Assembly (NCBI GenBank): GCA_027924585.1
Contig: BSBM01000424.1
Span: 496,001 to 560,000, forward strand
Reading direction: 5' to 3'
Source: Larix kaempferi
Lineage: Eukaryota > Streptophyta > Pinopsida > Pinales > Pinaceae
DNA: 64,000 bases
Below, piece after piece: positions 24,229 through 37,200 of the stretch; the stretch's first letter is position 1; each line of letters opens with the position of its first letter. Under the pieces are notes generated by a model, which was not told where the DNA came from, made no database searches, and worked only from the letters and a program-made list of their open reading frames with translations. Made by a program: the position numbers and the translations under genes.

Positions 24229-24780
24229 TAAATTTAATTTAGATGTTGTAATTTAAACAATGCCAACTGCTATAGTCAAGAAATGATTAAACCATCAAAG
24301 TTATATACAATAGAATCAAAATACTTGTATATAGATGGAATTAGTTGTAATAAAATTTAAATTCCTAAATGAAAAATAAGATTAAATATGAGATAAGTTA
24401 TTTAATAATGTGTAAGCTAATTGTTAATTCAAAAATGATCGATTATCATAAAATTAATTACTTCATTGTATAAACAAAATGAAAACGAAATTGATGCGCT
24501 ATCCAATTCTAAAAATTACAAATAAAAAGAAACTTAGAAAACAATCTACCCGCTCATCTAAATTAAGAAGCTAATTCTATTTTTAATCTCACAATCTTAT
24601 ATAAAAATAAAAATCTAAAGGTATATCTATATATCGATGTCAGATGTTACTCACATCTCATAGTTCATGACTTAATCACTTTCTTAAATCAATGACTATA
24701 TGTGATACAATTTTCTTGTTAAATAATAGCTATTTAAACTCTTGTAAGAATAACCATTTGCATTAAGAAATTAACAATAA
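24229..24780. other. AT-rich spacer, nothing recognised
   Basis: No coding, RNA or repeat signal that I can support. Confidence 0.4.
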
Positions 24781-24829
24781 TATTTGTAATCACCCAATAA
24801 ACATAAGGCATTGCTTTCAATTTTTCTTA

Positions 24830-25260
24830 TTGTCAATCTTGATAATTCTATGGATAAGTGTGTATTGGACAAAAACCCAAACATGGAAACCAAACAATTG
24901 GAAAATGAATACACTCATCCATCAAAATCAAAGGAAAAGATGAAGATGCAACTCGGTTTTTGGTGGGTGCCAATGAAGTCCTTATTGGCATTCAATGCCT
25001 CTAGTTCTTGAATTCAGCTCACCAAATGATCATTTAAGTGCACTATCTGATCCATATTCCTCTAAATTTGAAAAATTATCTCTTCAAACATGCCACCTTC
25101 ATCTTAATTCTTCAATAGTTATTGGACTCTTTCTCCTAATTTCTCCATCGCCTCCTCACATTTATGTAGTTCTTCCCTACTCACCTCAATTTCCCTCAAC
25201 AAATCCTTCTCCCCTACACACCTTGTTGTCAACAATGTTTTTTTCCCTCAAAGTTGTTAC
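24830..25260 (-). pseudogene. Coiled-coil coding remnant, function unknown
   Basis: One minus-strand frame reads LLREIEVSREELHKCEEAM, EKLGERVQ, MDQIVHLNDHLVS, IQELEALNANKDF and THQKPSC across stops, mostly where CAA or CAG would fit. The heptad-like Leu/Glu pattern suggests a coiled coil, possibly a retrotransposon gag or accessory protein. No domain is recognised. Confidence 0.4.
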
Positions 25261-25319
25261 ATACTTGGTAATGCATAGTTTGTTGGCTATTAATGTAATT
25301 TTTGTTTGATTATGTAATG

Positions 25320-26090
25320 CATAGTTTGTTTGTTATTAATGTAATTTACACAACTTAAATATTGAGTTCCATCAACTGCATGAAGAAGAAATAGTTGTTA
25401 CTACCATTATTCTTTTACACTTCTACAATATACAATATACAATAAAATCATGAATCCATATGTAACATATTATAACAATAATTTACATACTCCCAGAAAC
25501 AATGCTCTGATTATGTAACACAATATACAATAAGACTATATGGTAACATTCTAATTATGTAACAAAATATACAATAAGAATATGTAACCATTTGTAACAC
25601 ATTATAACATTACCTTACAAAATCACTGCAGTATTGTTTGTACTAATCATTTTTAGTTTGGTGGTCCTGGTAGTAATCTACATTGTCCTTAGAAATTATG
25701 TTGGCCACTTGACTACACTTTTTGTTTCTCCTTCCCAACAAAGAGGAACCATATCTGGAATATGTATACTATCATATATAAATTCTATTGGATGAATTAG
25801 ACATCATGCATAGATGGAATGCAGTCTATTGTTTGTGTGATCTATTTAACTCTCAACAATACATGAACTACAGGTCAATGGTGCATCTTTATGTCATATA
25901 TGTTGCATTTTATTTAGTAAAGATATAAATTGAAGATAATTTTCTTCAAGTAATATTTAATCTTAATTAAAACACTCATCATTCCAAATATTGCTTCAAC
26001 AATTTGCCTCCAGTGATTTCTATTTAGTACCTTCTCAACAATCTTAAGACATGGATTTGCATCCACCAAACAATTCATGAGATGATATAT
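25320..26090. other. AT-rich spacer with short local repeats
   Basis: Contains repeated tatgtaacaca and caatatacaataa phrases near 25430-25610 and a repeated aatgcatagtttgttg phrase near 25270-25340. No gene seen. Confidence 0.4.
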
Positions 26091-26099
26091 CTCATCATT

Positions 26100-26727
26100 G
26101 ATATTTGAGCTTGAAAAAATTGATTTGTAGAGAAATTGTCATGTCCCATGACCGTTTGCTAATTGCTCTTATTCGATCCATCCACCTCCAACAATCTTTA
26201 CAATGTGAGAGAGGCTTCATAATATCTATGATATGGCATCCAAACAACAATTTCCATCAAGTAATAGTGCTCTCATTTGATTCAACAATTTGAAAATTAT
26301 TCTTCAATAGTGATATAAAATTCAGTAATATTTTGATCAATGATCTCAATTAAGGCATTGCACTCAAATCAATTGCCTCCCACTCCTTACCAATTATTCT
26401 TAACAACCAACCCAATCTCCTTTTCAAGAACCTCCTGTATATCCTTCTATATAACTAACATACAATTATCATTTAGAAGTGAAGGTGAATTATCTCTTAA
26501 TTTAAGAAAAATATCATTGTTAACTATGGTGGCATCTTTACAACCATCTAGAACTAAGTTGTGTCCAATATATGAAAATGAGACTTATCCCAATGCATTG
26601 AGGATATCGAAGATATTTTTCATTGTTCCTTGCTTTAATGAATTGATGTTGAAATTCATTAAATCATTTTTAATTTTCCATATGTCAACAACTGCTACAT
26701 TTATACAAATATTGCTTTGATTCATGT
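26100..26727 (-). pseudogene. Unidentified coding-like remnant
   Basis: On the minus strand, from an ATG near 26727, a frame reads MNQSNICINVAVVDIWKIK, then MNFNINSLKQGTMKNIFDIL, VLDGCKDATIVNNDIFLKL and DIQEVLEKEIGL, with stops. Below 26330 another piece reads WRWMDRIRAISKRSWDMTI. Amino-acid composition is protein-like, but I do not recognise the family. Confidence 0.35.
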
Positions 26728-27435
26728 CTCCTGTTAGTGAGCTATCTATTAGGTTATACCCAAATACTTAGATAACGATGATCTAAGAAATTCTTCGCAT
26801 GCCGCAGATCCTAGAGACAATTATATTGTTCTCTGTAACAGTCACAACCCTCTCACAAAACAATAATAAGACCAAATTATAGTTATTACATTACTCATCA
26901 ATTGAAAGAGGAAATTGTAATAAAGTATTTCTTCTAAATAGGCTAGATAATACTAAGTAGCTTCATAAGAGAATTTAAATTCTAGCTGAGTTGCATTTAA
27001 ATCTAAATAATTTCACCTGGTATTCTATCGATGGATCTACTTGATAGTAGCAAAAGCATGTTTCTTATCCTGATTGTTGGTATCCATAGAAGATAATGCA
27101 ACCAGAGTGGTACTTAGGGGGAACTATTTGCTTCTTACCTATTATAATCATGTAAGATTTTTGAGATAGAATACTATTATGATATTCCATGTGCATTCTA
27201 TCATCATTGGAAACCCAGTTAATTTTGCATGAATGATTGTAGTTTTGGCACAAAATTGGCCTACAAAAACATACATTTTGGGGGTATTAAGAGGGGATTT
27301 TTATTTGGGGGAAGAAAATCCTTGAAACAATATGGATGCCAAGTTACTTTTAATGGATTTTCCATAGAACAAACAAAAAGAGACAGGTATGAAGGCTTAC
27401 ATTTAATGCCTTTGTACAATTCATAGCAGACCTAG
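26728..27435. other. Spacer, nothing recognised
   Basis: Only short uninformative frames; no repeat partner in the window. Confidence 0.4.
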
Positions 27436-29789
27436 TGACACGTCCCCAGCGACCGCAGTGGCCTATCATGACCATGGGGATACTGTTATTTTTTTCCAAG
27501 ACAAGCCTATGCCTCTTTTATTCATTTCATTGTTGTGCAACAAGCTCTGCCATACACTTTTACTTTACTCAGTGACACATCGTGTACTTCATAACTTAAT
27601 CTATGCACAACACTATGCGCACTGATTTTTCCTTTGCACAAATTCTATGCATAACAATTATCTATCACTCATATACACTACCCACATTAACTCTAACCAT
27701 TGCACGATCCATCACACGACAACCATTAACCACTGTGCGTAAACCACCATGCATGTTAACAATTGTGTGGAAACTTTAAATTCTAAATGACAAGTCACTA
27801 ACTTCCTACTAGATTAGCACTATATGCATAATGGGAATTCATATGCAGGAATTCATCTATATACAAGCATTCATGCAGAGAAACAATATATATTCTACAC
27901 TTAGTTACTAAGAATCATGATTTCTAACACCAAGACAGTTTCATATTCACAACTACTAATTACAACATGCATCTTATCATCCAATAGAATTCATAAAATG
28001 TAATTGAAATAACAACAATAATATATCAAGTAGTCACTAATCTTGGAGGTATATTCTCCAAGCAACTAACTGTGCAAGAGCAATGCTCCACCCAATTGTA
28101 GGCACTCTATCTAGCATATATTATTTCTACAAAGAGGCCACCCCCGCACTGTGCATGATTTCCTTAAGAAAATGGGAACAATTCACGGTTCAATCACAAT
28201 CAATAAGCACAAGTCAACAACCAAGCCAATTCCTAGCTAGGTTAACAGGTTTTCCATAGTCACAAAGAATCAATCAAAGCAAATCCAACACATTGTTGGG
28301 TTAATAGTATGCCAAGGTAGTAGAGGGGAACGTTAGGCTAGTGAAATAAAAAAAGAGTTGTAGGAACCTATATCTTGATCAACTACTTGGGGTCCATAAT
28401 ACCTACCCCACACAAAACCAAGAAGGTAACCCTTCACTCCTCAATAGTCCCTTAGGCATCACCTTCCTCTGGGCATTGTTCAGTGTGTTCATAGAAATAC
28501 CACCCAAACCCTGGTCATCTGCGAGGAGGTCACAACCTTCACTAGTCTCACCATCTAGCTTCACGCTCCATAACAATCTTGCATTCAATACCACTCAATT
28601 AAAACCACAAATATTTAGATGACTCGGGAAAGGAAGAAACAATTAGATCTGGTTTACCATCATAGTTGCAGTCACCATGTGAAAACTTGAATAGCTTGGA
28701 TTCCACATTACCCGCCCCACATAACACCAACAAGTTACCCCTTCTGTGATCAACAGTCCCTCGGACGTCACCTTCCTCCTGGTGTTATTGTGTGTGTGTG
28801 TGTAGAAAGATCACTCAAAACCCAATCATCTTCCATGATGCTATGTCTTCTTAAGGCTTACAAATATTGGTTATGCACACCCAACTACCTTCTAGGGATT
28901 CACACCAGACTCTGTCGAGCTGACCACATAGGTTATAACAGGACAAACAAGAATCCATTCCTAGTATGACATCAAACAATGAGGATAAGAAATATATGGC
29001 ATGCGAATGATACTTTGGAAGGATTCAACAAGCCTAGGGTATGAATTTTACAATTGGGTGCACTGTAGAGGGATCATAGGAAAATTCAACTCTATTAGAC
29101 ACACTTAGATAGTTTTGGAAACAATCTTGCAATCACTAGCATATAGTCATGAATTCTGGGCTCAAATACACACATTTAACACCTGGGGAAATATTTCATA
29201 CTACTTTACAACATAGAACAACAAGAGAAAATGCATGACTATTAACAAGCAAAAGTTTCTCACCTGCCACATCACTAGCTCATTCACCTTCATATATCAT
29301 CATGACACCTCATTCATGTTCCTTAGACCTTGGAAAGTCAATTAAAAATCCCAAAAGTGAAAGCTAAGCCTCAAAAAAGTTATCATAACCCAGGTCTCAC
29401 TTAATCCCTCGATAAGAGTGACCTACATCACCCATAATCCTTCGATGTGCATAATTCTAGTCACACAAAATCACTAAAAAGGAGTGACCCAAGGGTCGAC
29501 ATGGATTTCATCTCATTCTGCTTTGTGTCTAACAAAAATAAAACCAGAGTGACATGACTCTCTACGTGGATGATGATTTTAGAGCCCAAAGATCATCCTC
29601 GGACTCCCATACTCAATTATAAAAGAGACACCAAGGTCCCTCATTCCACACATCATCTCCTTTTCAATTGTTCATTGTCATCACTTTGTCTAATTTATGT
29701 TGAGACTGAAGTAGACCTTTTCTCACTTTACTCTCACCTTTGTTGGATATTCCTTCTTGTAACCAGCAAATAGGGTATTCTACATCACA
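27436..29789. repeat. Long LTR-like repeat, copy 2
   Basis: About 2.35 kb bounded by TGACAC...TCACA. It shares ordered blocks with 650-2470 (cttggggtcca, accaagaaggta, a cacccaaaccctggtcatct block, acaaatatt-ggttatgca). No gag or pol is attached, so it looks like a solo LTR. No target duplication was confirmed and orientation is unsure: copy 1 context suggests minus, while a TATA-like tataaaag near 29609 would suit plus. Confidence 0.5.
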
Positions 29790-29851
29790 GTGGTAATTTT
29801 ACTCAAATTCCTAGAGGCTCGTGGACGTTCTAGACGCTCGACATTTTCTCA

Positions 29852-29856
29852 CCCAG
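29852..29856. other. Gypsy target-site duplication, left
   Basis: cccag, identical to 42867-42871 on the far side of the element. Confidence 0.92.
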
Positions 29857-30701
29857 TGTTGGCAGGTGGGTTTGGATGAGTCAGCTGAGCAGCATCGCAA
29901 ATGCTGCGCAAGGTCAAAGATGCCGCGTAAGGAGGAAAACCACGCACAAGTTGGAAATGATATTATTTTATGTATTTTTGGGTCATTTTGGACTGCATTG
30001 TGCGGGTTAGGGTCATTCTTTTGTAGATCTTGTTAAAAAGTAGTTAGGCGATTGTCTAAGTGGACCATGAATGTAAAGGCGCAAGCCTAAAAATAGATGT
30101 AGCATTGAAAGTGTTAGGATCACCCTTATAAGCCACATCATGATCAGATAGAAGAATGCGGTATGTTTTGTATCGGATATTGATCTTGGTCTTTTGAATC
30201 TGGGTATGTGACAGAAGAACTGTGTTGATGTATCTGTATTTTGTTGCGAAGGTTAATATGACATGACGGAGCTTGAGCAGAATCATTGTGTCTTTTCCTG
30301 TTTTCCTGTTATGAATATGATATGCGATATGAATCTGTGAATGATCCGATGTTTCCCTGCTCTAATTGATATTATACTGTTAGATCTATTTGCGCATTAA
30401 TGGTTTTGCTGATAATGAGATATGTTGAATGATGATGCAATTATGTTTGATGCATAAGCTGAATAGTTAGATCTATTAAATAATGCTGCACTAAGTCGAT
30501 GAGTAGATGCACATGGTCCTCCTCCATTCGGCGGAAACGTGGTTCCGTCAGCTCTTCCTCGAACATCTCGGGTGAGACTTCATCTGCTCTGTAGGTGTTT
30601 CTATACAGGGTAAAACCTGTCTGGGCCGGTGCTCAGGGAGATCGTGGTGGTTTGGGTGTCGACAAGGTGAGGAAACCCTGTCGACTGGGTTTGTGTCAAC
30701 A
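29857..30701 (+). repeat. Gypsy LTR I (outer left)
   Basis: 845 bp, TGTTGGCAGG...TCAACA. The TATA position reads cctaaaaatag (30086-30096) where the other two LTRs have cctataaatag, so its promoter looks damaged. Confidence 0.95.
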
Positions 30702-30713
30702 AATGGGGGTGCC
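30702..30713 (+). other. 12-bp junction between LTR I and LTR II
   Basis: aatgggggtgcc. Its left part equals the first bases after LTR II (aatgg) and its right part resembles the polypurine end before LTR III (gggggcc). It therefore looks like an interior region deleted down to its two tips. Confidence 0.8.
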
Positions 30714-31558
30714 TGTTGGCAGGCGAGTTTGGATGATTCAGCTGCGCAACATCGCGTATGCTTCACAAGGTCAAAGATGCCATGCAAGGAGGAAAACTGC
30801 GCACAAGTCGGAAATGATATTATTTTATGTATTTTTGGGTCATTTTGAACCGCATTGTGCGGATTAGGGTCATTCTTTTGTAGATCTTGTTAAGAAGTAG
30901 TTAGGCGATTGTCTAAGTGGACCATGAATGTAAAGGCTCAAGCCTATAAATAGATGTAGAATTGCAAGTGTTAGGATCACCCTTATAAGCTGCATCATGA
31001 TCAAATAGAAGAATGCGGTATGTTTTGTATCAGATATTGATCTTGGTGTTTTGAATCTGGGTATGTGACAGAAGAACTGTCCTGATGTAGTTGTATTTTG
31101 TTGTGAAGGTTAATATGACATGACGGAGCTTCAACAGAATCATTGTGTCCTTTCCTATTTTCCTGTTATGAATATGATATGCAATATGAATATGTGAATG
31201 ATGTGATGTTTCCCTGCTCTAATTGATATTATATTGTTAGATCTATCTGTGCATTAATGGTTTTGTTGATAATGAGATATGTTGAATGATGATGCAATTA
31301 TGTTTGATGCATAAGTTGAATAGTTATATCTATTAAATAATGTTGCGCTAAGTCATTAAGTAGATGCAAATGGTCCTCCTTCATTCGACGGAAACGTGGT
31401 TCCGTCAACTCTCCCTCGAACCTCTTGGGTGAGACTTCATATGCTCTGCAAGTGTTGTTGGACAGGGTTAAACCTGTCTGGGTCGGTGCTTAGGGAGATC
31501 ATGGTGGTTTGGGTGTCGATGGAGTGAGGAACCCCTATCGGCTGGGTTTGTTTCAACA
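30714..31558 (+). repeat. Gypsy LTR II (inner)
   Basis: 845 bp, TGTTGGCAGG...TCAACA, with TATAAATAG at 30945-30953. By eye it differs from LTR I at roughly 80 positions, while LTRs I and III differ at roughly 45-50. Confidence 0.95.
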
Positions 31559-31560
31559 AA

Positions 31561-31578
31561 TGGTTCCGTTTTCGAGAC
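31561..31578 (+). other. Gypsy primer-binding site
   Basis: tggttccgttttcgagac, two bases after LTR II. It resembles the TGGCGCCGTTG-type primer site of plant Gypsy elements, with changes. Confidence 0.6.
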
Positions 31579-31602
31579 CCTAGCACGAAGTGGAGGGAGG
31601 AC

Positions 31603-32110
31603 ATGTTGTGGCATCCGATGAAACCGGAAATTCAATATTGGTTCGACCAAAAGTTGTGAGAGTTTGCTGAGAAAGAGAATCAAAACCTTGGAATGATGAT
31701 GGTTAGGTGGTTGGGAAGGTATATACACAATGGTCCGCAAGAGTATTTTTTCTGTGAATTCCCGATCATCTTGTATGAATGGTTGGCACAATTGACCTTT
31801 CGCAAGGTAAATTTCCAAGGCGGTGAGCCAACGTCCTGGACCCCATAATTGATCAAAGAGTTGTAGGAGGTAGACAATAGAGCATCACGGGCTGTTGAAG
31901 TCTGGCTTGACAGTATATTGGAGGGATATATCACTGAGTTTGCGGTCGACACAACAAAATCTTATAGCGAAGCTAAAAGGGAATTATTCAACAGACCGAG
32001 AGGTAGGTTCCTCTTGTCGTTGCAATTATCCATTAAGATGCTCATCGGTGAAAAGGGCATACTGAAGATGAACATCAAGTAAAAGAACCCTGATGGGAGG
32101 AGGATGTGGA
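31603..32110 (+). pseudogene. Pre-gag open frame, function unknown
   Basis: Frame +1 from an ATG at 31603 gives MLWHPMKPEIQYWFDQKL, then MMMVRWLGRYIHNGPQEYF, WLAQLTFRKVNFQGGEP and VEVWLDSILEGYITEFAV, with a few stops. It lies between the primer site and gag, where some plant Gypsy lineages carry an extra frame. A frame change separates it from gag at 32423. No domain is recognised. Confidence 0.55.
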
Positions 32111-32422
32111 TACTACGAAGGAAGGTGGGAGTCGAATGGAATAATGCGGGGTAGATGGGTGCAAGTTACGATGAGACTGTAAGGGAAGCTGAGGAAGAGA
32201 GTGGTCTTACGAGGGGAGGAGCAAGGTTTCGACAAGAGGCAGAGGACACGGGAAGGTCCTGCTGCGATCCAAACGCAAAACAGTGAAGGAAGACCACACC
32301 GGATGAAGCAACCCCACAGTGCTGATAAGGACAACCAGGCTATGCACAAGGTAGAGGCAAGACCAACCCCCAGCAGTAACGTACCCACACCTCCGCTCAC
32401 TATATCATAACTAGGAAGAAAC

Positions 32423-34231
32423 ATGAATTTGACACTGCCGTGTTCGACATGTCAACAACACTCAAATACTAGCAGATCAACGACCGTAGGAAGAAGGTCC
32501 AAGATGGAAGGCAATGATGTGAAGTTACCTCTGTTCCATGGAAACATAAGTGAGGACCTCGAGCAATATTGGTTCTTATGTGAAGCTGTGTGGACTGTTA
32601 AAAAAACTGTGGATGATGATGTCAAGAACGATCAATTGGCGACGACTCTTCAGGGTCGCGCACTGGATTGGTTCATGAAATTTGTACAAGTTTGTGCGGG
32701 GAGTCCAGAGAAGACATTGGATGAGGTTCGAAAAGGATTGATTGAAGAGTCCAGAAAACTGAAGTCTGAAGCGCAATACATTACGGAACCGAAGAAGATC
32801 AAGCAATATCCAAATGAAACTGTTTGGGATTTTGACCAAAGGTTTAAAATGCTAATGGCAAGAGTCAGTTTTGAGATGAGCAACATTAAGCATAAGGAAT
32901 GGTTCATCACAGCGTTACTAACTCATATCAGACTCCCATTGATGCAGCATAAAATTGTGACACAGAGCGAGGCTCTAGAGATTGCAATGAAGTTAGAAGC
33001 TTCACTTGTTGGTGAGAATGCAGTCGACATTTCTCAGATCCAGACACAGCTGATGAATCTGACAATTCAGTTGCAAGATCTCAAGAAGGGTAAAGAGAAC
33101 CGTGAAGAGGTTTGGTGTACTCGATGTCGTGCAGAGGGACATACCAAGGATAACTGTCTAGATTTCTGAAAATACCTATTATCAGGAGCGCCGAACCCAC
33201 TGAGTGGCGGAGGTATGCCATGGTGCATCATTTGTCAAGTTTATGGGCATCGACATGAAGAGTGTGCATACATGCAGAAGATGCTCATGAAGCTGACGAA
33301 TTTATACTGTACATTCTATCGGTCTATCGGGCATGAAGATAGGGATTTCCGTGCATAAGGCCTACTCTAGGAAAGGACGTACGACTCATATTACATAAAG
33401 GGAGATGACCATCATGCAGTACAACAAATGCAGCCACAACCACAGGTGGCCCAGCCGTGACCTCAACCGCAGATGCAATTTGTACTGCAACTGCAACAAC
33501 AGTTTGTGCCACAACCGCAATATAAACAGATGCAGATGGCTCCGCAGCAGCCACCGTATGTTCAGCCAGTGCAGTATGTTCATCCAGGGAAGTGTGTTTA
33601 GCTACAATCAAATCCCTCGCAGCAACAATTTAATCAATCGCCATATCAGCAATAAGGAGGATTTCGCGGAAGATTTCGAGGAGGATGAGGTGGAGGCTTT
33701 GGTCGAGGAGGAGGATGGGGTCGTGGACCGGTGCAATGTTACAATTGTGGAGTCTTGGGACATTATCTCAGAGATTGTCCGCAATTGCAAGCACAGTGTA
33801 CATATTGTATCGTTATTGATCACACTGTTGAGAACTGTCCACAGTTGATTTCGAGATGGCAGGCAGGAAATGTACCGTAGTTACAGAACCAAAACTAGTT
33901 GCAGAACCAGTTTTAGAATCATAATCAATTGCAGAATCAAAACCAGTTGTAGAACCAGTTTCAGAATTAGAATCAATTGCAGAATCAGAACCAGTTGCCG
34001 AACCAGTTTTAGAATCAAAACGCAAATTAGAATGTGAACCAACCTATGAATCCATCGCTGAACCAGAATGAACAATCAACTGTCGCGACGATTTCAACAG
34101 AACCGAGGATGAAAGATTTTAACGTTGCTGTTATCACTCACGGAGGTGCGACGACAGGAAAAGATGGTCCGCATCCACTCATTCGGTTGGTTGAAAAGAA
34201 GAAGGTGCAATTTGATATTGATGTTGAGTGA
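32423..34231 (+). pseudogene. Gypsy gag with multiple CCHC knuckles and Q/N-rich tract
   Basis: The 248-residue frame 32423-33169 carries the retrotransposon gag fold (KLPLFHGNISEDLEQYWFLC; ALDWFMKFV; VWDFDQRFKMLMARVSFEM; SEALEIAMKLEASLVGE) and a knuckle CTRCRAEGHTKDNC. In other frames downstream come CIICQVYGHRHEEC (33225-33266), then CYNCGVLGHYLRDC and CTYCIVIDHTVENC (about 33735-33840), separated by a Gln/Pro-rich linker and a Gly/Arg-rich patch. A repeated ttgcagaaccag-type tract (33880-34030) follows, reading as Gln/Asn repeats. Nucleic-acid binding and capsid formation are the family roles. Stops and frame changes break it. Confidence 0.85.
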
Positions 34232-34294
34232 GAAACATTCTTTGAAGAAAGTGATTCGATAGGAATAAATCTTGGTAAGTCAATTACTTATGAC

Positions 34295-37200
34295 ATGCCC
34301 ACTGATTTTGACTCAACTTCGGAAGCAGGACCATCGCGACAGTATGGTACTTTGCAGAACTTCTTTGAAAGTTGCTTGTCACTAGCAAGAGATCCTGATG
34401 CTCTTGCCGATATTGAGAGTCTATTGCATCGACTGGCCAAGGGACGGAAAGAGTCCGCAGTGATCTCTTTACCGAGGAAGAAGACAGGAAAAGAGATGCG
34501 CATGAATATCCAGATTGGGGACTACGAGTTAGATTCAGTCATTTTGGATCTAGGATCAGATGTCAATACTCTAAAAAAGAAGACATGGAAGAAGATGGGG
34601 AGCCCAACGCTGAGTTGGTCTCCCATGCAGCTGTGATTGGCTAATTAGGCCAAAGTAACACCAATTGGGAGAATTCCGCACCTTGTTGTGGAAATTGAGG
34701 GGATGAAAAACTATGCTGATTTTGATGTTATTGAAGTTGTCGATGGTGGAGGCTCCTATCCCGCATTGTTAGGGATTGGATGGGCCAATGATAGTATGGC
34801 AGTAATTAATTTCAAGAAGCGGGTGATGACCTTTGAAAATCAAGACCTCAGAGTCATAGCTTTGTTGGATCCGACTGAAGGACGAAGGTATGTTGAACTA
34901 GTAAAGGATGAAGTTGTAAGAGGATGGGATCACGCATATAACATTTCAGAAGAATAAATCCATCTGACTAACAACAGTGAACTTGGTTGGCACAGCTCTA
35001 GCTCTGCGTCTTCCGAATCTGATGATGCATTAGAGAACTGGCAGAATCGCATGAATGAGGTGTCATTCAGAAAGTGTGGTTTGATCACGCAGTCGCTGTG
35101 CCGTGTCGCGACTGAGAATGTTGAATTACCAGTATACAAAGGACTGCTCGGGTTGTCTGAATTCCTAGTAGCATTTGAAGACAAGGTGTCAGAACCACAG
35201 TGGTTGTTGGCACTGGAGGAGGTGCTGCTCCAGTACGTTGGTGGGCGACCCAGAAGAATTCGATTACTGGATGGTCACAGTGTCGAAGATTGATGACGGT
35301 TCTCTTTGGCAACGCAGAAGTATACCACACTGGAAAGTATGATGGGTAGACTAACCCTGGTGGTCATCTGATTGAATGTTAGACTTTGTGGACCTTGCGA
35401 CCAAAGGACAAATGGGTCCATGCCTTTGTCTACACTTTGGATGAAATGCCGTGATCTTGGTATACCTCAGCTGAGTTGCGTAGGGAGATTACCACTTGGT
35501 TAGAGTTGACTGTTTGCTTCACTCATACCTTTAGTTTCGTGGACGCCAATCCATATGTTCGTAATGCCTTGTAGCTCATCTGCGATGTCGTTCTGAAGGT
35601 GGTTCCAGTTGCATACCCTGTGGATCCGCATATGTATTGTCAGATGCAATCGATGATGGAATGCTATAATATTACTGGAGGGCCAAAGGATGGTGATGAC
35701 CTGTGGAATATCAATATCCCGAAAATAGAAGGGAGTCGGGATGTCGTAGCACCTGACGCATCAACAGATCTGATAAATCAGCCGTTGAAGCTTAGGAAGG
35801 TCAACATTGGGACAGAGGAGAACCCAAAGTTTGCAAATATAAGGGACTACTGGGATGAAGAAATGATGGCAAAGGTCACATACCTGTTGCATGAGTTCCA
35901 AGATTTGTTCCCTACGAAGTTTTCCGAAATGAAGGGAATATTGGGGGATCTAGGAGAGATGAAGATTCCGTTGAAGCAAAATGCGAAACCAATAAGGAAG
36001 CGACCGTATCGACTGAATCCATGACACAATGAAAGGGTCAAAAATGAACTTGATAGAATGCTAGATGATAGGATAATTGAGCCGGTCGAAGAATCAGAAT
36101 GGATTAGTCCCATGGTGGTTCAGGATAAGAAGATAGGTGAGGTTCGGATTTGTGTCGACTTGAGGAAGTTGAATGATGCGTGTATGCATGATCCATTTCT
36201 GATGCCATTCACTTATGAGGTACTAGAAGGAGTGGGTGGTTAAGAAATGTATTCCTTCACAGATGGCTTTTCTGGCTATCACCAGATCAGGATCGCAAAA
36301 GAGGATCGTCACAAGAAAAAAATTGTGATTGAATGGGGTTGTTTCCAGTATACTGTGATGCCATTTGGGCTAAAGAACGCACCTGCGATATTCTCCCAGG
36401 TTGTTGTCCCTGCATTCAGATATTTTATTCAGAAGTTTTTGCAAGTCTATATGGATGACTGGGCAGTTTATGGATTGACAACGACCATCTGGAAAACTTG
36501 CGACTGATGCTGGAGCGATGTAGATATCATCAGATCGCGCTGGACTTGAAGAAGTGTATTTTCTGTGCACCGTTTGGGATGTTGTTGGGTCACATTGTTT
36601 GCAAGCAAGGCTTGTTGGTTGACCCAACCAAAATTGCGATGATCTTGAACTTGCCACCGCCTACAACTATAAATCAGTTGAGAGCAACGTTGGGGCACAC
36701 GGGGTACTACCGAAATTTTATCCGTGGTTACGTTGCAATCACAGCTCCTATGGAGAGGTTGTTGAAGAAGGATGTGGTATTCTTATGGAGTCCAGAATGT
36801 CAAGTCAGTTTCGAGACGCTGAAGGCTAAGATGGCTTCTGCATCGATACTGGTATTTCCTTATTGGAGCAAGGAATTCCATGTCCATGTGGATGCATTGT
36901 CGATTGCCCTGGGCGTGGTGCTCTCACAACCAGGAGAAGGATATCTTGACCACCCGATTGATTTGGCGAGTCGGAAGCTATCATCTATGGAGAAAAATTA
37001 TACGACTACAGAGAGGGAAGGTCTAGCGATGGTATACGAGCTACAGAAGTTTAAGCACTACTTGTTGGGGGGTCATTTCAAAATGTTCATAGACCATTCT
37101 GCTTTGAAATGCCTGGTTAATAAGCCTGTGTTGGGGGGGAAGATATGCCACTGGCTACTTCTCTTTCAGGAGTTGATTTTGAGGTAATTGTGAAGCCAGG

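Noticed and set aside
27431-29814. cctag on both sides of the LTR-like repeat as a target duplication
   Set aside because: The right copy (29810-29814) is 20 bp past the CA end, so it does not fit LTR termini; likely chance.
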